A stretch of 64,000 bases of DNA. Source: Plectosphaerella cucumerina (Eukaryota > Ascomycota > Sordariomycetes > Glomerellales > Plectosphaerellaceae). The stretch spans positions 1,736,001 through 1,800,000 of the forward strand of contig JAGPXD010000005.1 in assembly GCA_020746995.1 (NCBI GenBank). Direction: 5' to 3'. Below are positions 1 to 11,700 of this stretch, piece after piece; position 1 is the stretch's first letter, and the number at the start of each line of letters is the position of its first letter. The position numbers and the translations under genes were made by a program. The notes beneath the pieces are model-generated. The model saw only the letters and a program-made list of their open reading frames with translations. It searched no databases and was not told where the DNA came from.

Positions 1-1611
1 GGCTGGAGGACCCGGTAGCATTGACACCACAGCTTTCCGCCGAGGTCTGCCGCGCCCTGCAGAGGCTGCTTCCCTGCATCAAAGAGGTCTACGGACCCCA
101 CTGGGAGCGGACGATTGACTTTTGCACAAACCTCTGGGTCAAAGCATCGGAGGATGAGCTCGACGCTGTCCTGCCGTACATCCATGCCTCAATCAAGCTG
201 ATGAACACCCTGGAGACGATTTCAGAACCCAACGACGACCTTGACGATGCCCTTAAGGAGGCAGCGGAAACAACGGCGCTCTCGCTGCTGGAACTTCTGA
301 AGCTTCCGCGGGAGAAGAACACTCAGCCACTTGAGATCACGGATGCTCTCATCTGCAGACGCGTCGGGAAGCTATCTCTCAGACACGTCTCCGATCTCTC
401 TGAACTGTACGGATTGATGGCATCAGATTCACGCGACATTCAGTCCGCAGCTTTCAGCCTCCTCCACCGAGCGCTACCCGCAGCACAGGCCAAGCTGTCG
501 ATCGATGTGCTGCTTGACAAGACCGAAGCCCGCCTCCCTGACGAGCTGCTCTCCCTTCTCCTCGATGCACCTACCCTGGAGAAGTACCCCGACGAGGTCC
601 TCGCCAAGTTCCCTACCCCCATCCGATCCTACCTCCTCACATGGTGCCTCATCTTCGACGCCTACAGCACCGCCTCGCTGAAGGTGCGGACGGACTACAC
701 CGAACATTTGAAGACGGAGAACTACGTCGGTCCTCTGATGGACTTTATGTTCGATGTTCTTGGCCACTCGGCGTCGCATCCCCTCAACCTCGAGCGCGAG
801 GGTCTGACTACCGACCACATCCAGTCCTACGACCTGCGGAACGCCGACTCCGAGCCTGAGGAGCGCAACCTTCACTGGCTCCTCATCCATGTCTTTTACT
901 TGACTCTCAAATACACACCCGGTCTCTTCAAGGCGTGGTTCATGGACTGCCGATCAAAGCAGACCACCAACGCCGTCAAGGACTGGCTGATGAAGCACTT
1001 CACACCCCTGATCGTATCGGAGCTTCTTGACGAGGTCGCGCAGTGGGCCAAGGACCAGGAGGAGCCTGCTGATGACGAGAAGGAGCTCGTCGTCAAGGTC
1101 AGTCATGCGGCCAAGGAGATTACCGCTGGTTACGAGGTAGACGAGTCACTGGCCTCCATCTCCATCCGCGTTCCCCCTGGTTACCCCATCGACATCGTCA
1201 CCGTGGCCGGCCTTAACAGGGTCGCCGTCAACGAGCGGAAGTGGAACAGCTGGTTGATGACGACGCAGGGAGTCATCACGTTTTCGGTAAGCACACATTA
1301 ATCGTCTCATCTCCTGACCTTTCCGACTGACAAATCTCCAGAATGGAAGCATCATCGACGGCCTGACCACATTCCGCCGCAACATCGTCGGCGCCCTCAA
1401 GGGCCAGAGCGAGTGCGCCATCTGCTACTCCATCATCTCTACCGACAAGAAGATGCCCGACAAGAAGTGCTCGACGTGCAAGAACCTGTTCCACAGGACT
1501 TGCTTGTACAAGTGGTTCCAGAGCAGCAACCAGAATACGTGCCCGCTGTGCCGCAACCCGATCGACTACATTGGAGCGGACACGAAGTCACGGAGGGCCG
1601 CGGTGGCTTAA
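1..1611 (+). CDS. LTN1: Listerin E3 ubiquitin-protein ligase, C-terminal part (partial at left edge)
   Basis: The reading frame is open to the left edge, so the gene starts outside the window. Exons are about 3-1286 and 1342-1611, with an intron 1287-1341 (gtaagc..ccag). The last exon encodes a RING-CH type finger: ECAICYSII, then KKCSTCKNLFHRTCLYKWF, then CPLCRNPIDY, about 15 residues before the stop. This order, a long helical-repeat protein ending in a RING at the extreme C-terminus, is characteristic of listerin (Ltn1/Rkr1). In that family the protein binds obstructed 60S ribosomes and ubiquitinates stalled nascent chains in ribosome quality control. Only about 515 of the usual roughly 1,500-1,800 residues are visible, so the N-terminal domain cannot be judged. 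Confidence 0.9.
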
Positions 1612-1779
1612 ACGGACATGACATGACGGAGAGGAAGGGGAATTGTTTGTCAATAGAAAGCGTAGTGGCATCGACCACCTAACAATTGCCATCGTCGAAA
1701 CCTCGCCCAAGTGAAAACCCTGCAAGACATCATACCGTCCTCAGACCCAACGCCGCCATCGCACCATAACCACCGCCCC

Positions 1780-2535
1780 TCAGAACTTCCAGATGAGATC
1801 CTCGCAGTAGCGGTAGAGGAGAACAGCCACCTTGACCGTCAGCTCGTCGTCGGACGACAATTCCGGGAACTCCTTCTTCATCTTCTTCGCCTTGGCACCA
1901 GTGCGGCCAACCTTCTTCAGAATGCCAGCCCTGACGACCATGGCCCTTGTCCCAGCAGCCTTAGCCTCCGCCTTCTTCGCGGCAGTCCACCGCTGCTTCC
2001 TGGGCTTCTTGGTCTCTTCCTCCTTCTTCCGCCGGGCCGCCTCGATCCTGGCCGCGTCTTCGGCCGCCTTCTTCTCAATGGCCATCTTTGCGGCCTCTCT
2101 CTTGGCGTTGTTGGCGCAGGTGATGCACTTTGTGCCGCCGTAGTTGCTCACCGAGTGGCCGCACACGGGGCAGAGGGCGAAGCAGCGGCCGGTGATGCAG
2201 TCTTTCGGGCTGCTGTGCTCCTTCCTGGGGCAGTGGTGGTTGATGTGGCCTCCGACGGGCTTGTAGGGCATGTCGGTGATGGTGAGTTTGACCTTTGTCC
2301 TTGGCTTGCCTGATACTCTTCGAATGGCGTTGCCCTGGTCTTGTTCCCCCTCCCCCATTTCCTCGTCTTCGCCCTCCTCTTCTTCCTTCGGGGCGGCTTT
2401 GAGGAGCCTCTTCTTCTGCGCCCTGGTCATGGCTTCAGCCTCCTTAAGAGACTTTTCGATACGATCCAAGTTGCCTTGTTTGTCGAAGTTTGGGCCGCTG
2501 CGTTTGGCGCCCTGGTTCATGCGTTTCAACGCCAT
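1780..2535 (-). CDS. Conserved basic protein with a CxxC zinc-ribbon-like segment, unknown function
   Basis: Single-exon frame of 251 residues starting MALKRMNQGAKRSG. The frame continues upstream to about 2955, but that part has a low-complexity, non-protein look, so I chose the ATG at 2533-2535. Visible parts are a charged N-terminal region with an acidic E/D run (about residues 50-70), a central Cys/His cluster (CITGRCFALCPVCGH followed by CITCANN) that could bind zinc, and a long Lys/Ala/Glu-rich helical stretch likely to form a coiled coil, ending in KKMKKEFPELSSDDELTVKV. I do not recognise the family. The basic composition suggests nuclear or nucleolar location, but that is inference. 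It sits tail-to-tail with LTN1 and 395 bp past the end of the kinase gene on the same strand. Confidence 0.6.
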   Translation of the reverse strand: MALKRMNQGAKRSGPNFDKQGNLDRIEKSLKEAEAMTRAQKKRLLKAAPKEEEEGEDEEMGEGEQDQGNAIRRVSGKPRTKVKLTITDMPYKPVGGHINHHCPRKEHSSPKDCITGRCFALCPVCGHSVSNYGGTKCITCANNAKREAAKMAIEKKAAEDAARIEAARRKKEEETKKPRKQRWTAAKKAEAKAAGTRAMVVRAGILKKVGRTGAKAKKMKKEFPELSSDDELTVKVAVLLYRYCEDLIWKF

Positions 2536-2930
2536 GGTCGTGATCGGAGGGTTGTGTGCTGGTTCGGGGCGGTTGGACGGGTCGATCGGGAGTTCAGGGG
2601 TCTGGTCGCGTCGATCAGAGGCTGGGTGGGAGCTGAAGATGCGGCGGGTTGGACTGGGACGAAGATATTTGGACACTGTCTTTGTTCCTTGACATGCTGC
2701 ATCCCCCTGCTTCGTTGGCTTTGCGAGGGAGCGACGCGAGGCGGCTTGACCAGTGGAACAAAGGGGCGAAATGTGCACATCACATCCATTTGGGTGGACA
2801 GCCCCGTGCCAGCCCCGTGCACAAAGATGACGATGAAAGGGCATTGTTGTGGACAATTCTCCCCCCTCTTTATTTGTCGGTCGATGCGGTAGCTGGGACC
2901 TGGTCCTTGGCCAACGCCGAAAGCCCAAAT
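2536..2930. other. Intergenic stretch between two minus-strand genes
   Basis: This 395-bp stretch lies between the stop of the kinase gene (2931) and the ATG of the zinc-ribbon-like gene. It must carry the kinase 3' UTR and the upstream region of the next gene. Frames crossing it are open by chance and show no recognisable protein. No RNA gene is visible. Confidence 0.5.
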
Positions 2931-4245
2931 CTAGACATCTATGTCTGTGAGGCAAGCATGTTGCAGCGCCTGCAAGTGGTCAGTAACGTCTCTTCAGGAA
3001 GGGGAATTTTTTCTTACGTCTGCGGCAGTGGCACGCTTAGAGTCAAAGCGAACCAGCGACGATATCAGCTGTCGAAAGTCGGGTTGGATATCAGGTAGGA
3101 TCTCTTCCCAAGTGTGCCCCGCGATAGGCTGGTACATCTGGAAAGGTGGCGTCTTGAAATGTGTGGCTTCTGGCCAGGTCTCGACGGTTGGTGTGCCGAG
3201 TGTCTTGAAGATGCTAAGGATGAGACCTAGCTGGTTCCCGTCCTCGTGGGCCTGCCTGGACTCGAAGAGCGGCTTCGGCGGATCGCGGCATGCCTCGGCG
3301 AGCATCGCGCCGGCAGCCCACATGTCAACGGCGGTGCCGTACGACTTGTCCCCGAACAGACACTCTGGCGCGCGGTACGAGCTAGTTCCGACGTCGAGGA
3401 TCTTGCCGTTGGGTGGCTCTGCGACGGCAGACATCGCTGGGTGCCAAGCTGTTCCGAAGTCCGATAGATATGCCGGCCCGTCGGAGCTCTCCAGTAAGAT
3501 GGCTGAGGGCTTGATGTCGCGGTGGATGATGCCTACTTCGTGGAGGTCTCTGAGGGCCTCGAAGACATCCCGAAAGATTCTCTGTACACGAGGAAGAGGC
3601 AGTGACCCCTTTTCAAGTAGGTCTCCGAGAGTCATGGGCATGAGCGGGAAGACGAGGACGAACCTCTGCTCCTGATCTCGGAAAGTCTCCAGGAGAGGAA
3701 TACATGGGCGCTTCAGCGTGGCAAGTATCTTGGCCTCGCGTTGGGGATGATGCGGCTCGATGTTCCGCGTCTCGACGATCACCTTGAGGGCCTTGTTGCC
3801 AGACTTGTAGACCTCGGATGTGACACCGCCCGCGATGAGCTGGCAGTCCTGGTAAGCCCCGATGGTCACCTTTGGTCGCTGCCCATTTTCATGCCCATCT
3901 GACTTTGGCTGCACCAGTGCCGGAGCAGCAAGACCAACCACGCGACAGATCTCGTCATACTGGGCCTGCTTTCAATGTCAGTGGCGAGTGACTTAGGACA
4001 CGGGGCGGTCCGTCAACTGACTCGGCTATGGCTCTCATCGTATGCGCGGCTCTCGAGCAGGAAGGACTCGGATGGCGCCGTCGCCGCAACTTCGGGTCCT
4101 GCCGCTTGCAAGGATGCCTTTCTGCGAGTTTGTTAGACCAACGTCCTAGTGCGGGCAGATACTGTACTTTCATGCGCTCGATGTTGTCGAATCTTTCTGA
4201 GGCGGACAGAGAGTGGCGCCACTCTTGAGACTCGGCTGTGGTCAT
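2931..4245 (-). CDS. CDK-type serine/threonine kinase (Csk1/Cak1-like), divergent catalytic loop
   Basis: Four exons are supported. The first begins MTTAESQEWRHSLSASERF at 4245. Introns lie near 4167-4120 (acceptor aaag before GCATCC), near 4017-3963 (donor gtcagt), and near the 3' end (gtaagaaaaa..cttgcag) before a last exon coding ALQHACLTDIDV and a stop at 2931-2933. The kinase core shows a glycine-poor first strand (IAGGVTSEVYKSG), the ATP-binding Lys (ALKVI), Glu in REAKIL, HRDIKPSAILL, LSDFGTAW, SYRAPECLF and VDMWAAGAMLAE. The CMGC-like end and weak glycine loop resemble the CDK-activating kinases Csk1 and Cak1. The Asn that normally follows HRDxKP is Ala here. It is divergently transcribed from SYP1 across about 0.9 kb. 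Assignment to a CAK role is inference. Confidence 0.8.
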
Positions 4246-5139
4246 GCTTGACGATTCCTTCAGCTATCGGGCTAACTGGAAAATCAGAAGGCTTGCTCGG
4301 GTGTAAGAGGACGCTTGATGTCATACAAGTCCCCTGTATCGTCGACGTGTAGTGGCTGTGCTGTAGCTCTCCCGCGTGGTGGTCGCGGCAGTACAGCGTT
4401 GAAAATGACGTTTGGATTCGGCACTGTGGGTAGCTGCTAGAAAAAGTGATTTGTCATCACGCACATCCAGGTCGGAATTCCGTCACAAATCACCTCCTGC
4501 TCTGCAAAGATTTTCTGGGAATCAAGACATCGGTAAAACATGAGATGAGAAGGCCCAGTTCGTTGCAGCTATAGTGCGTTCATGCAATGGCTCAACTCAA
4601 AACAACACGCCCGCACCGCAAGGAATCTCCTGGTCAAGAGTTATGCCTCAATCCCCAGATTCCCAGAGGCCAATCACATGCCGTCAATCCACATAGCCCG
4701 CTTTCCCTTTTTGGGCTAGGCTGTCCACCTCCGTGGTGCCGTGCCGTCAGTGACAAGCAGCAAAAGGAAGGAGCTCCCGCCCTGCTTCTTGGTGCGCCAG
4801 TGCTGAGCCCCAGTTGGCTCGTGCCCTCTCCACCAATCAGAGTGGGACAGGCAGGTGCCCAGCAAGCCCAGGTGGGTGGGAGCATGCGTCGGGTCTGGTC
4901 CGTCCGGTCCTGTCTACGGTTCCGGTCACGAATCCCAACCTCCAAAGCTTCCCTCCTCCTCCCGACATTGGCGATGCTTAACACCTGGGCCGCAACTGCG
5001 CCAAACACTCCCGCCCCGTCGCCGTCTTCGTTCTGGATATAGAAGTGCATCGCTATGCGCGCATTGTCTACCGCTTCTGCCTCTGCAACACAATAATCAG
5101 TAATCCCCGCGCCTTCGCCAGTCGGTCCAAGCCGCCACC
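4246..5139. other. Shared upstream region of the kinase and SYP1 genes
   Basis: An 894-bp divergent intergenic region. The SYP1-proximal half is pyrimidine-rich on the + strand. I see no convincing gene or RNA; the small frames here lack codon structure. It probably contains both promoters and 5' UTRs. Confidence 0.5.
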
Positions 5140-8063
5140 ATGGACGACGCTTCGCATTCCGAGTACCCGTCAATGCTGGTAGGACCGCTCCTTCCGCTCC
5201 TCGCAGCCCCGTAGAAGGGCTGCGGATTGGTTCTTGAGTCTTCTTGCTGACCGCTTGCTCTTCCGACGCGCACAGGACAACCTCCAGCCGACCCAGGCAG
5301 TTACCGTTTTCACCGAAAGAGTCAAAAGAATAAACAAGATCAACTTGGAGATTGCCGACTGGCTACAGGTGCGCCGTCATGCTTGAATACACGAGACCAA
5401 CAGCCGCGCATTGGCTAACCCTCTTGTTTCAGGAACGCCGGCGCGTCGAAGAGCAGTACATTTTGAGCCTCCGAAAGCTTGCCCAGTTCAAGGTTCCCAA
5501 CCACCAGTCCGAATTAGGGTGCGCGGTTTCTCCGGCAAGCTCACACGTCAATCGTACGACAGACAGCTGACTTCCTGGCTCCAGAGTATTCCAAGCACCA
5601 TGGGACCGAATCCTCCAGTCCATCGAGGCGACAGCCCAGTCGCACCACCTTCTCGCCGCGCGGATCGATAAGGACGTTGAAACGCCCCTGCGCACCTTCC
5701 AGAACAAGCCCGAGATGCAGAACATCAATGCGACTGCCGGCAATCTGGCCTCCATGGCCCGCGACCTGGAGGATGCGCAGAAGAAGGTCGAAAGCCTCCA
5801 TAGGAAGGGCGGCAAAGGCGCGGCGCAAAAGATGGATGCCGCCTCCTCGAGACTCACCACGGCGCAGCAGCAGTGGGACTCGTCAGCCCCCTTCATCTTC
5901 GAGTCTCTGCAAGCAATCGACGAGCAGCGCATCAATCAGCTCCGCGACCTCCTCACCCAGTACCAGACGCACGAGAACGACCAGGCCCAGCGCGCACAGA
6001 ACACGGCCGTCGACACGCTTGCCGCCATGCTCGAGGTCAGCACCGAGCTCGAAATTGGGAGCTTTAGGGAGAGGGTCGTTGCTGGAAGGCCCCAGCTGGA
6101 GAAGAGAACGTCCACGACGAGACAACCATCACGCGCGGGCACAAGCCAAAGTCAAACATTGGCGCCTCCCGGCCAGATTCCCGACGACACCACCAGCGAG
6201 CGCTCCGTCCCTGCTCCGGAGAGCAGGCTGCAGGTGCCGCCAGAACCCAAGCCGCAGCTGAAGCCGGAGAAGACTGGTAAGACTGGTGCGGGCAGAGGGG
6301 GCTGAACGAGAAACTGACAACCTGCAGAATCGAAGCTCCGAAGCAAGCTTGGCACCATGCTCGGCCGTCGTAGACAAAGCATCCACGGAGGCAGCATCGG
6401 GCTGTCGCCGTCAAAGCCTTCGTCTACATTCTCGAGGACAAGCAGCAGCCACGGCCGGCCAGGACTTTCGCCAAGGACCTCGACTAGCAACCTCGGCGAA
6501 GCCAACAACCGCCTGTCGTCTCTTGTCGAGACCCCAGATACGCCCACCGGTGCGGGGTTGGCGGCGACAAGGTCGCACGATGGAACCAACGGCACGGGAG
6601 AGGCCTCGGAGCGAGCACCTTCCCACGCTGGCGTCGGTGTCAACGGGATCGACGCCGATGCTTCCGATGTGCGTGCGCCTGCTGGCCCACCCCCCGCGCA
6701 ACAACCGCAGCTGGAGAGGAAGGACTCTGAGGGCTTCACCGTGCCCCCTCCTGCCAACGACCCCATCTCTCAGGCACAGCGAGAGGCTGCGGAAACCGAG
6801 ACTGAACAGCCCTTCAAGCTCAACATTGCGGATACGCCCATTGCAGAGGAGGATCCCGAGGCGAGCCAGGCCGCCATCTCCAATGTCGCCAGCACCCTCG
6901 GCAAGATGTCGACGCCCGGTCGGAAAATGGGCACCATCCGCGGCAGGCGGGATGTTAGGAACACCATCTACGTGCCATCGCCGTCGACGATGCCCACCGG
7001 CAACAGCGAGCTCACAAACGATAATCCTTTCCCCGCATCCCCGCCACTTCAGGCCCAGGTCACCGGAGGCTCTGCGGTAGCTGCGCTCGCGTCTCAGGCA
7101 AGCATCGCCGCCACCTCCGACACACAGTCCATCCGATCCGCAAACTCCCTCGGCGGACTTGCGAATTTCAAGCACCCGGAGATGCGCGACGAGGGCCTCA
7201 ACTCGTCCATTATCGAGACCGTCTCTGCCACCTTTGAGGACGGCGTCGTCAAGTCGGCAAAGATTAACGGCGAGATTGCCTTCTCCTACCACGCCGAATC
7301 TGGCGCTCCTGGTGAGTTACACGGTCGTACCGAAAGCCCAAGTACTGACCGAGATCCAGAACGGGAAACCATTCGTATCAACAACTTTGCCAACCTCGAG
7401 GCTATTGGCCCGAACCGGATCTTCGTGCACAACGTGGCGCAGGAACGCCCTGACGAGTTCACCCTAGACCTGTCTCACCTGGGCAAGACATCCGCCGCAT
7501 TCACCTATCGCGTGCACGCCACCGAGGAGGACAGCACCCTTCTTGCGGAGCATGCCCCCTTGCTTCTTCACCCCGTTTGGAAACCTCAAGGCGACAAACT
7601 CGGCCTCCTCCTCCAATACTCTTTGAACCCGGCCTCCAAGCTTACCGCCCCTGTCACCCTCCACAACCTGGTGTTCGTTGCCACGTACGAAGGCGCTCGT
7701 GCTTCGGGTGCGCAGACGAAGCCGAGCGGCACTCACCTCAAGGAGAAGCAGCTCGTGTACTGGCGCGTCGGCGATGTCACCCTGACATCCGAAACACAAA
7801 AGATCATCTGCCGCATTATCGGGGCCGAGAACGGCGAGCCACTGCCGGGACACGTCGAGGCCAGGTGGGAGTACACCCCCTCAGACAACGTCGCCCTCGG
7901 CAGCGGCATCTCCATCGCCCGTCAGGAAGAGTCCAAGGGCAAGGAGAAGGAGCTGTCGGAAGACGACCCCTTTGCCGATGAGGCCCTTGCTCAGCCCGAC
8001 CACCGATGGGTCGACGTCCCGCTCACAAGAAAGGTCGTCAGCGGCAAGTACGAGGCCAAGTAG
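5140..8063 (+). CDS. SYP1: F-BAR/muniscin endocytic protein Syp1
   Basis: Six exons: 5140-5178, 5276-5368, 5433-5518, 5585-6276, 6328-7311 and 7360-8063, giving 865 residues. The start ATG lies in a strong context (gccgccaccATGG). The N-terminal half is an F-BAR domain: FTERVKRINKINLEIADWL, ERRRVEEQYILSLRKLAQF, later EVSTELEIGSFRERV. A Pro/Ser/Thr-rich linker follows, and then a C-terminal mu-homology domain beginning about SATFEDGVVKSAKINGEIAF and ending DHRWVDVPLTRKVVSGKYEAK. In this family the F-BAR domain binds and curves plasma membrane and the mu-homology domain binds cargo and early endocytic adaptors; yeast Syp1 also affects septin organisation. The fifth intron (7312-7359) is 48 bp and in frame, so retention would only insert 16 residues. 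Confidence 0.9.
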
Positions 8064-8781
8064 CTTTCCTGCGACATACATTTCTGATACGAAACGTCGC
8101 CCCTTTTTATCTTTTTGTTTTATTCTACCCTTCAAGTGGTCACGGCGCCCTGGATATTCTGCCCTTTCTAGCTTTGCATGGCATGTTTGGAGAACGGAGC
8201 TGGGGGAGAGAGGCGGCCGCTGCGGCGCGCCTCGACTTGGGGAGGCGAGTGTACATCGATGTAGGACACTGTACTTATTCTGATAGTCGTCACAAGTCCA
8301 GCGGTTTATCGAGTGCGGCCAGAGGTGTTGAGTGATGCTGGTGTGATGCCCAATTGGGGTTCAACTAAGTATGTAGGTATGGGAGCCGACAGTACATCTT
8401 TACTGACTCTCTAGGCGTATGGACCGCCTCTTCAGATAGCCCAGAAAATCAACTGTCGCCGGTCTTGGAAGCTTCTTTTTATCTTTAAATCCATTTTTCG
8501 AATGCCGAGCTGCGATCGAGACGACTACCTGTCTAATCAAATACCTACCGTAGCTCCCCTCGCTTGTGATTCCCGTGATCGATCCGCCCTGCTTCCTTTC
8601 TCGGCAATGTCCTCCTTCGTGGCCATGCACAATCCCAAAAATGAAATGATGACTTTGCGAGCAAGACTCCCAAAATGCTTGAGGTAAGCCAAAGATCTCT
8701 GGCAATCTCCGGTTGGTACTGATGAGCCCAAAGCTCAAAATTCCCGTCCGATGTCCTGAACGCCGTTATGGAGGGTGGTGC
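8064..8781. other. Tail-to-tail intergenic region between SYP1 and the SNF2 helicase
   Basis: About 720 bp containing the two convergent 3' ends. Small frames here have no recognisable product. No RNA gene or repeat is visible. Confidence 0.5.
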
Positions 8782-11700
8782 TCACTGATCAGGCCGCCAC
8801 TCGCCGTCTGAATCATCCTCCAAATCGATGTTGGGTGGCTTTCCGTGGCCGATATTCTCCTCTCTCATATTTTTGAAGACTGTGGCCATCGATGGCCCCC
8901 TCTCAGCAGTATTCGTCTCAGTCTCGAGCTTTTGGTCCGAGCGAGCATCGACGTCCATAGACTCTTGGGCAATGCCGTCCTCCTCCCGAATCTCATCAAC
9001 GCATTGCTGGACCCATTCCAGCCATTTCTCGGGCTGAAGTATCTTGGTTATCTCAAACTCAGAGAAAACTTGAGTCTCATGGCCGTCATCTTGCAGGGTG
9101 TGTTTGATTTCAGTCTCTTTATCATCCTGCATCTGGTCAATGTCCTCATCAACGGTGTCCCTGGCCAGGATTCGGACGTTGTGAGTCGTCTTCTTCTGTC
9201 CAATGCGGAAGACTCGTCCAAACGCTTGCTCCTCGGCGGCCTTGTTCCACCATGTATCGCAAATGATAGTGCGGCTGGCGCAGGTGAGATCGAGTGACTG
9301 ACCACCGCATTTCATGGAGGCAACCTGAAAACCCGACGCCTGTCAGCCTCTTCAATTGCAATGATCATGTGGAGGAAACGTACCAAGTAGCGAATTTTGC
9401 TGTTCTTGTCCTTGAAACCCGAAATCGCTTTGAGCTTCTCCGCACTGGTCACTTTGCCATTCAGGTAGAGGAACGGAATGCCCTCCATTGTAGCATGCGT
9501 CCAATGACCAGAGCCGTGGTGACGAACTGAGTGAAGACTCTCCGGAAGTCAGCGAGTAACTCACTCATACATTGAATCAGAGATGTAACTTACTGATTCC
9601 CTTGTGACTGTCATCCTCCGCAATCCATCGAAGAACGATGTCTTTCACGGCTGTCGTCTTGGCACTGGGAGTCGGGATGCCTCCGTTCCCGAACATGTCG
9701 TCCAGGACAACTTTTCCCCACAGCCCACCATTCTCGTCGCCAAATGACGGCTGGACGCCAAAGTAGTCGTCGCCAGGGCGGCGATCCGGGGCCTCCCCAA
9801 ACTTCTCGGCATTCTTCTTGCGTCTTTTTGGTTGTTGGACTGCTCCGTTCGAGAATTGTTGCGGCTGAGATCTGTAGATAGTGTCCAATTGAGGGACATG
9901 GAAAGCGTCGCCTTGGTACTCTACTCTGCATTCTGGGCAAAGCTTTCTTCCATTATTTCTCGGATACTCCATCCAGCGCCTCAGTATGCAGTCTTTGCAA
10001 AAGATATGGCCGCACTAGTGCAGGATTAGCTGTCAAAGTCCTCAAGTCGTTCTCGCTCTCTCATTTCTCACCTCCGGAATCTGACGGGGATCGTCGAACT
10101 GGCCGTTGCCTCTCCGACAGAGCGAGCACTCATTCTCAACCAGCATCTGGGTGTTGACAAATATCTCCAGCAGTGGCGTCAGCTGAAATTTGCCCCCGAA
10201 GTTCGACTTGTCAAAACTCATCAGCTGTAAGAATCCCGTCTCCTCGTCACACTTTGGGGGTTTCTGGCCCGCGAACTGTCGCTCAGTCCACGAGCCAATC
10301 TGCTCACGCGCTGTTCTCTTGTTTTCAACTTCTGCCAACTTTTCGACGTAGTTCTTGAAAACCACGGTGCTGTTGATGCTGCGAAAAAATGCCTCGAGGA
10401 GGTAAAAGTGAGAGACTGCCTGGCGTTGTCGAAGCTTCAACTGTGCTCCATTTGGAGCATTCGCTTCTTCGAAGAGCTTGGTTGTCAAGCTATCGACTCA
10501 TGTCAGTCTCTGCAAAAAAGGGTAGCCAAGAAAACTCTTTTCAACTCACTCATAGACCACCCTTTCCTCATCCGTCAAAGTCACCCACTGCGTCCCAGCA
10601 TGGTTTTTGGGAAGTTGGACCATTTTCTTCCCAAAGAAGTGATCGTTGTGAGTCCTGCACGAAAACGTTAGTTATGCGCAATACAATCTCTTATTTTGGT
10701 TGTTGTTAGCTGACCTGCGATATGTCAGGAGGTTTACGAGAGCATCAACTCGCTGTCGGCCGTTCGCCTAATAATGTTAGCCTGCCAAACATGTCTGAAT
10801 GATGTGTGACCGATGACTCACGCTCTTCAGATACCTTTCCCGGTACTGGTCCCATGTCTGAACATCATCCCATTTGATGAGCCTGAGGTAAGGAAACAGT
10901 TCTGTTCCCAAAGTCAGTCACATCAGCTCTCTAGTGATCGTAGGCGTTTACCCTTGGCTGCATTGATGAGCGGCGTGCCGCTCAATCCCCAGAAGATTGT
11001 ATATCTTAGCTCCCTGGCTGCTATGCATGCTGTTTATGTGTCAGGACAGATCATGAAATTGAATTCTCCACAAGACTCACTCTCGCTGTTGATGTTTTTC
11101 ACCGTATGCACCTCGTCGAAGATGACTCGGTACCAGGTGATACGAAAAATCACATCGGCACGTTCCCGGCAGAGTCCGTGGTATTTGACTCCGTCCACCT
11201 CGTATTGCTCCTCGCCGTCATCTGAGATCGTTGTGAAGGTGCATTCCTCAAGCAGATCAGCTGCTTTCCTGCCAGGCGGCCACCCCCTCTGAAGCTCCTG
11301 GTATGTTGTCAACCTAATCACTTCTAGTCAGCATGAACCCTATCTTTCATTGAACTCACTTACACAATGTTTGTGTTGTTGAAAACGTCAAGGTCCAGTT
11401 TCTTCATAGCACTCTTGTAGTGGAGATACTTGACGTTGGCATGCTCCAAGTGTTTCTGATTTCTGCCTCCCACTGCTTCAAGATTGAAACGTTTGGGACG
11501 ACGACGAGTGTGGCCTTGATACCTTGACTTATCTGCTCAGCACTTGGAGGATTGCCGACGATGGCACCAAGAGACATGACTGTCTTGCCAAATCCTGGAA
11601 CATCCGCCAGAAGACCTCCCTTGTGATCACCATCGTCTGTCTCTCTCTTGACCATCCAGGAGGTCCCCACCAGCTGGAAGGGCCTCAGCATTACTGTCAT

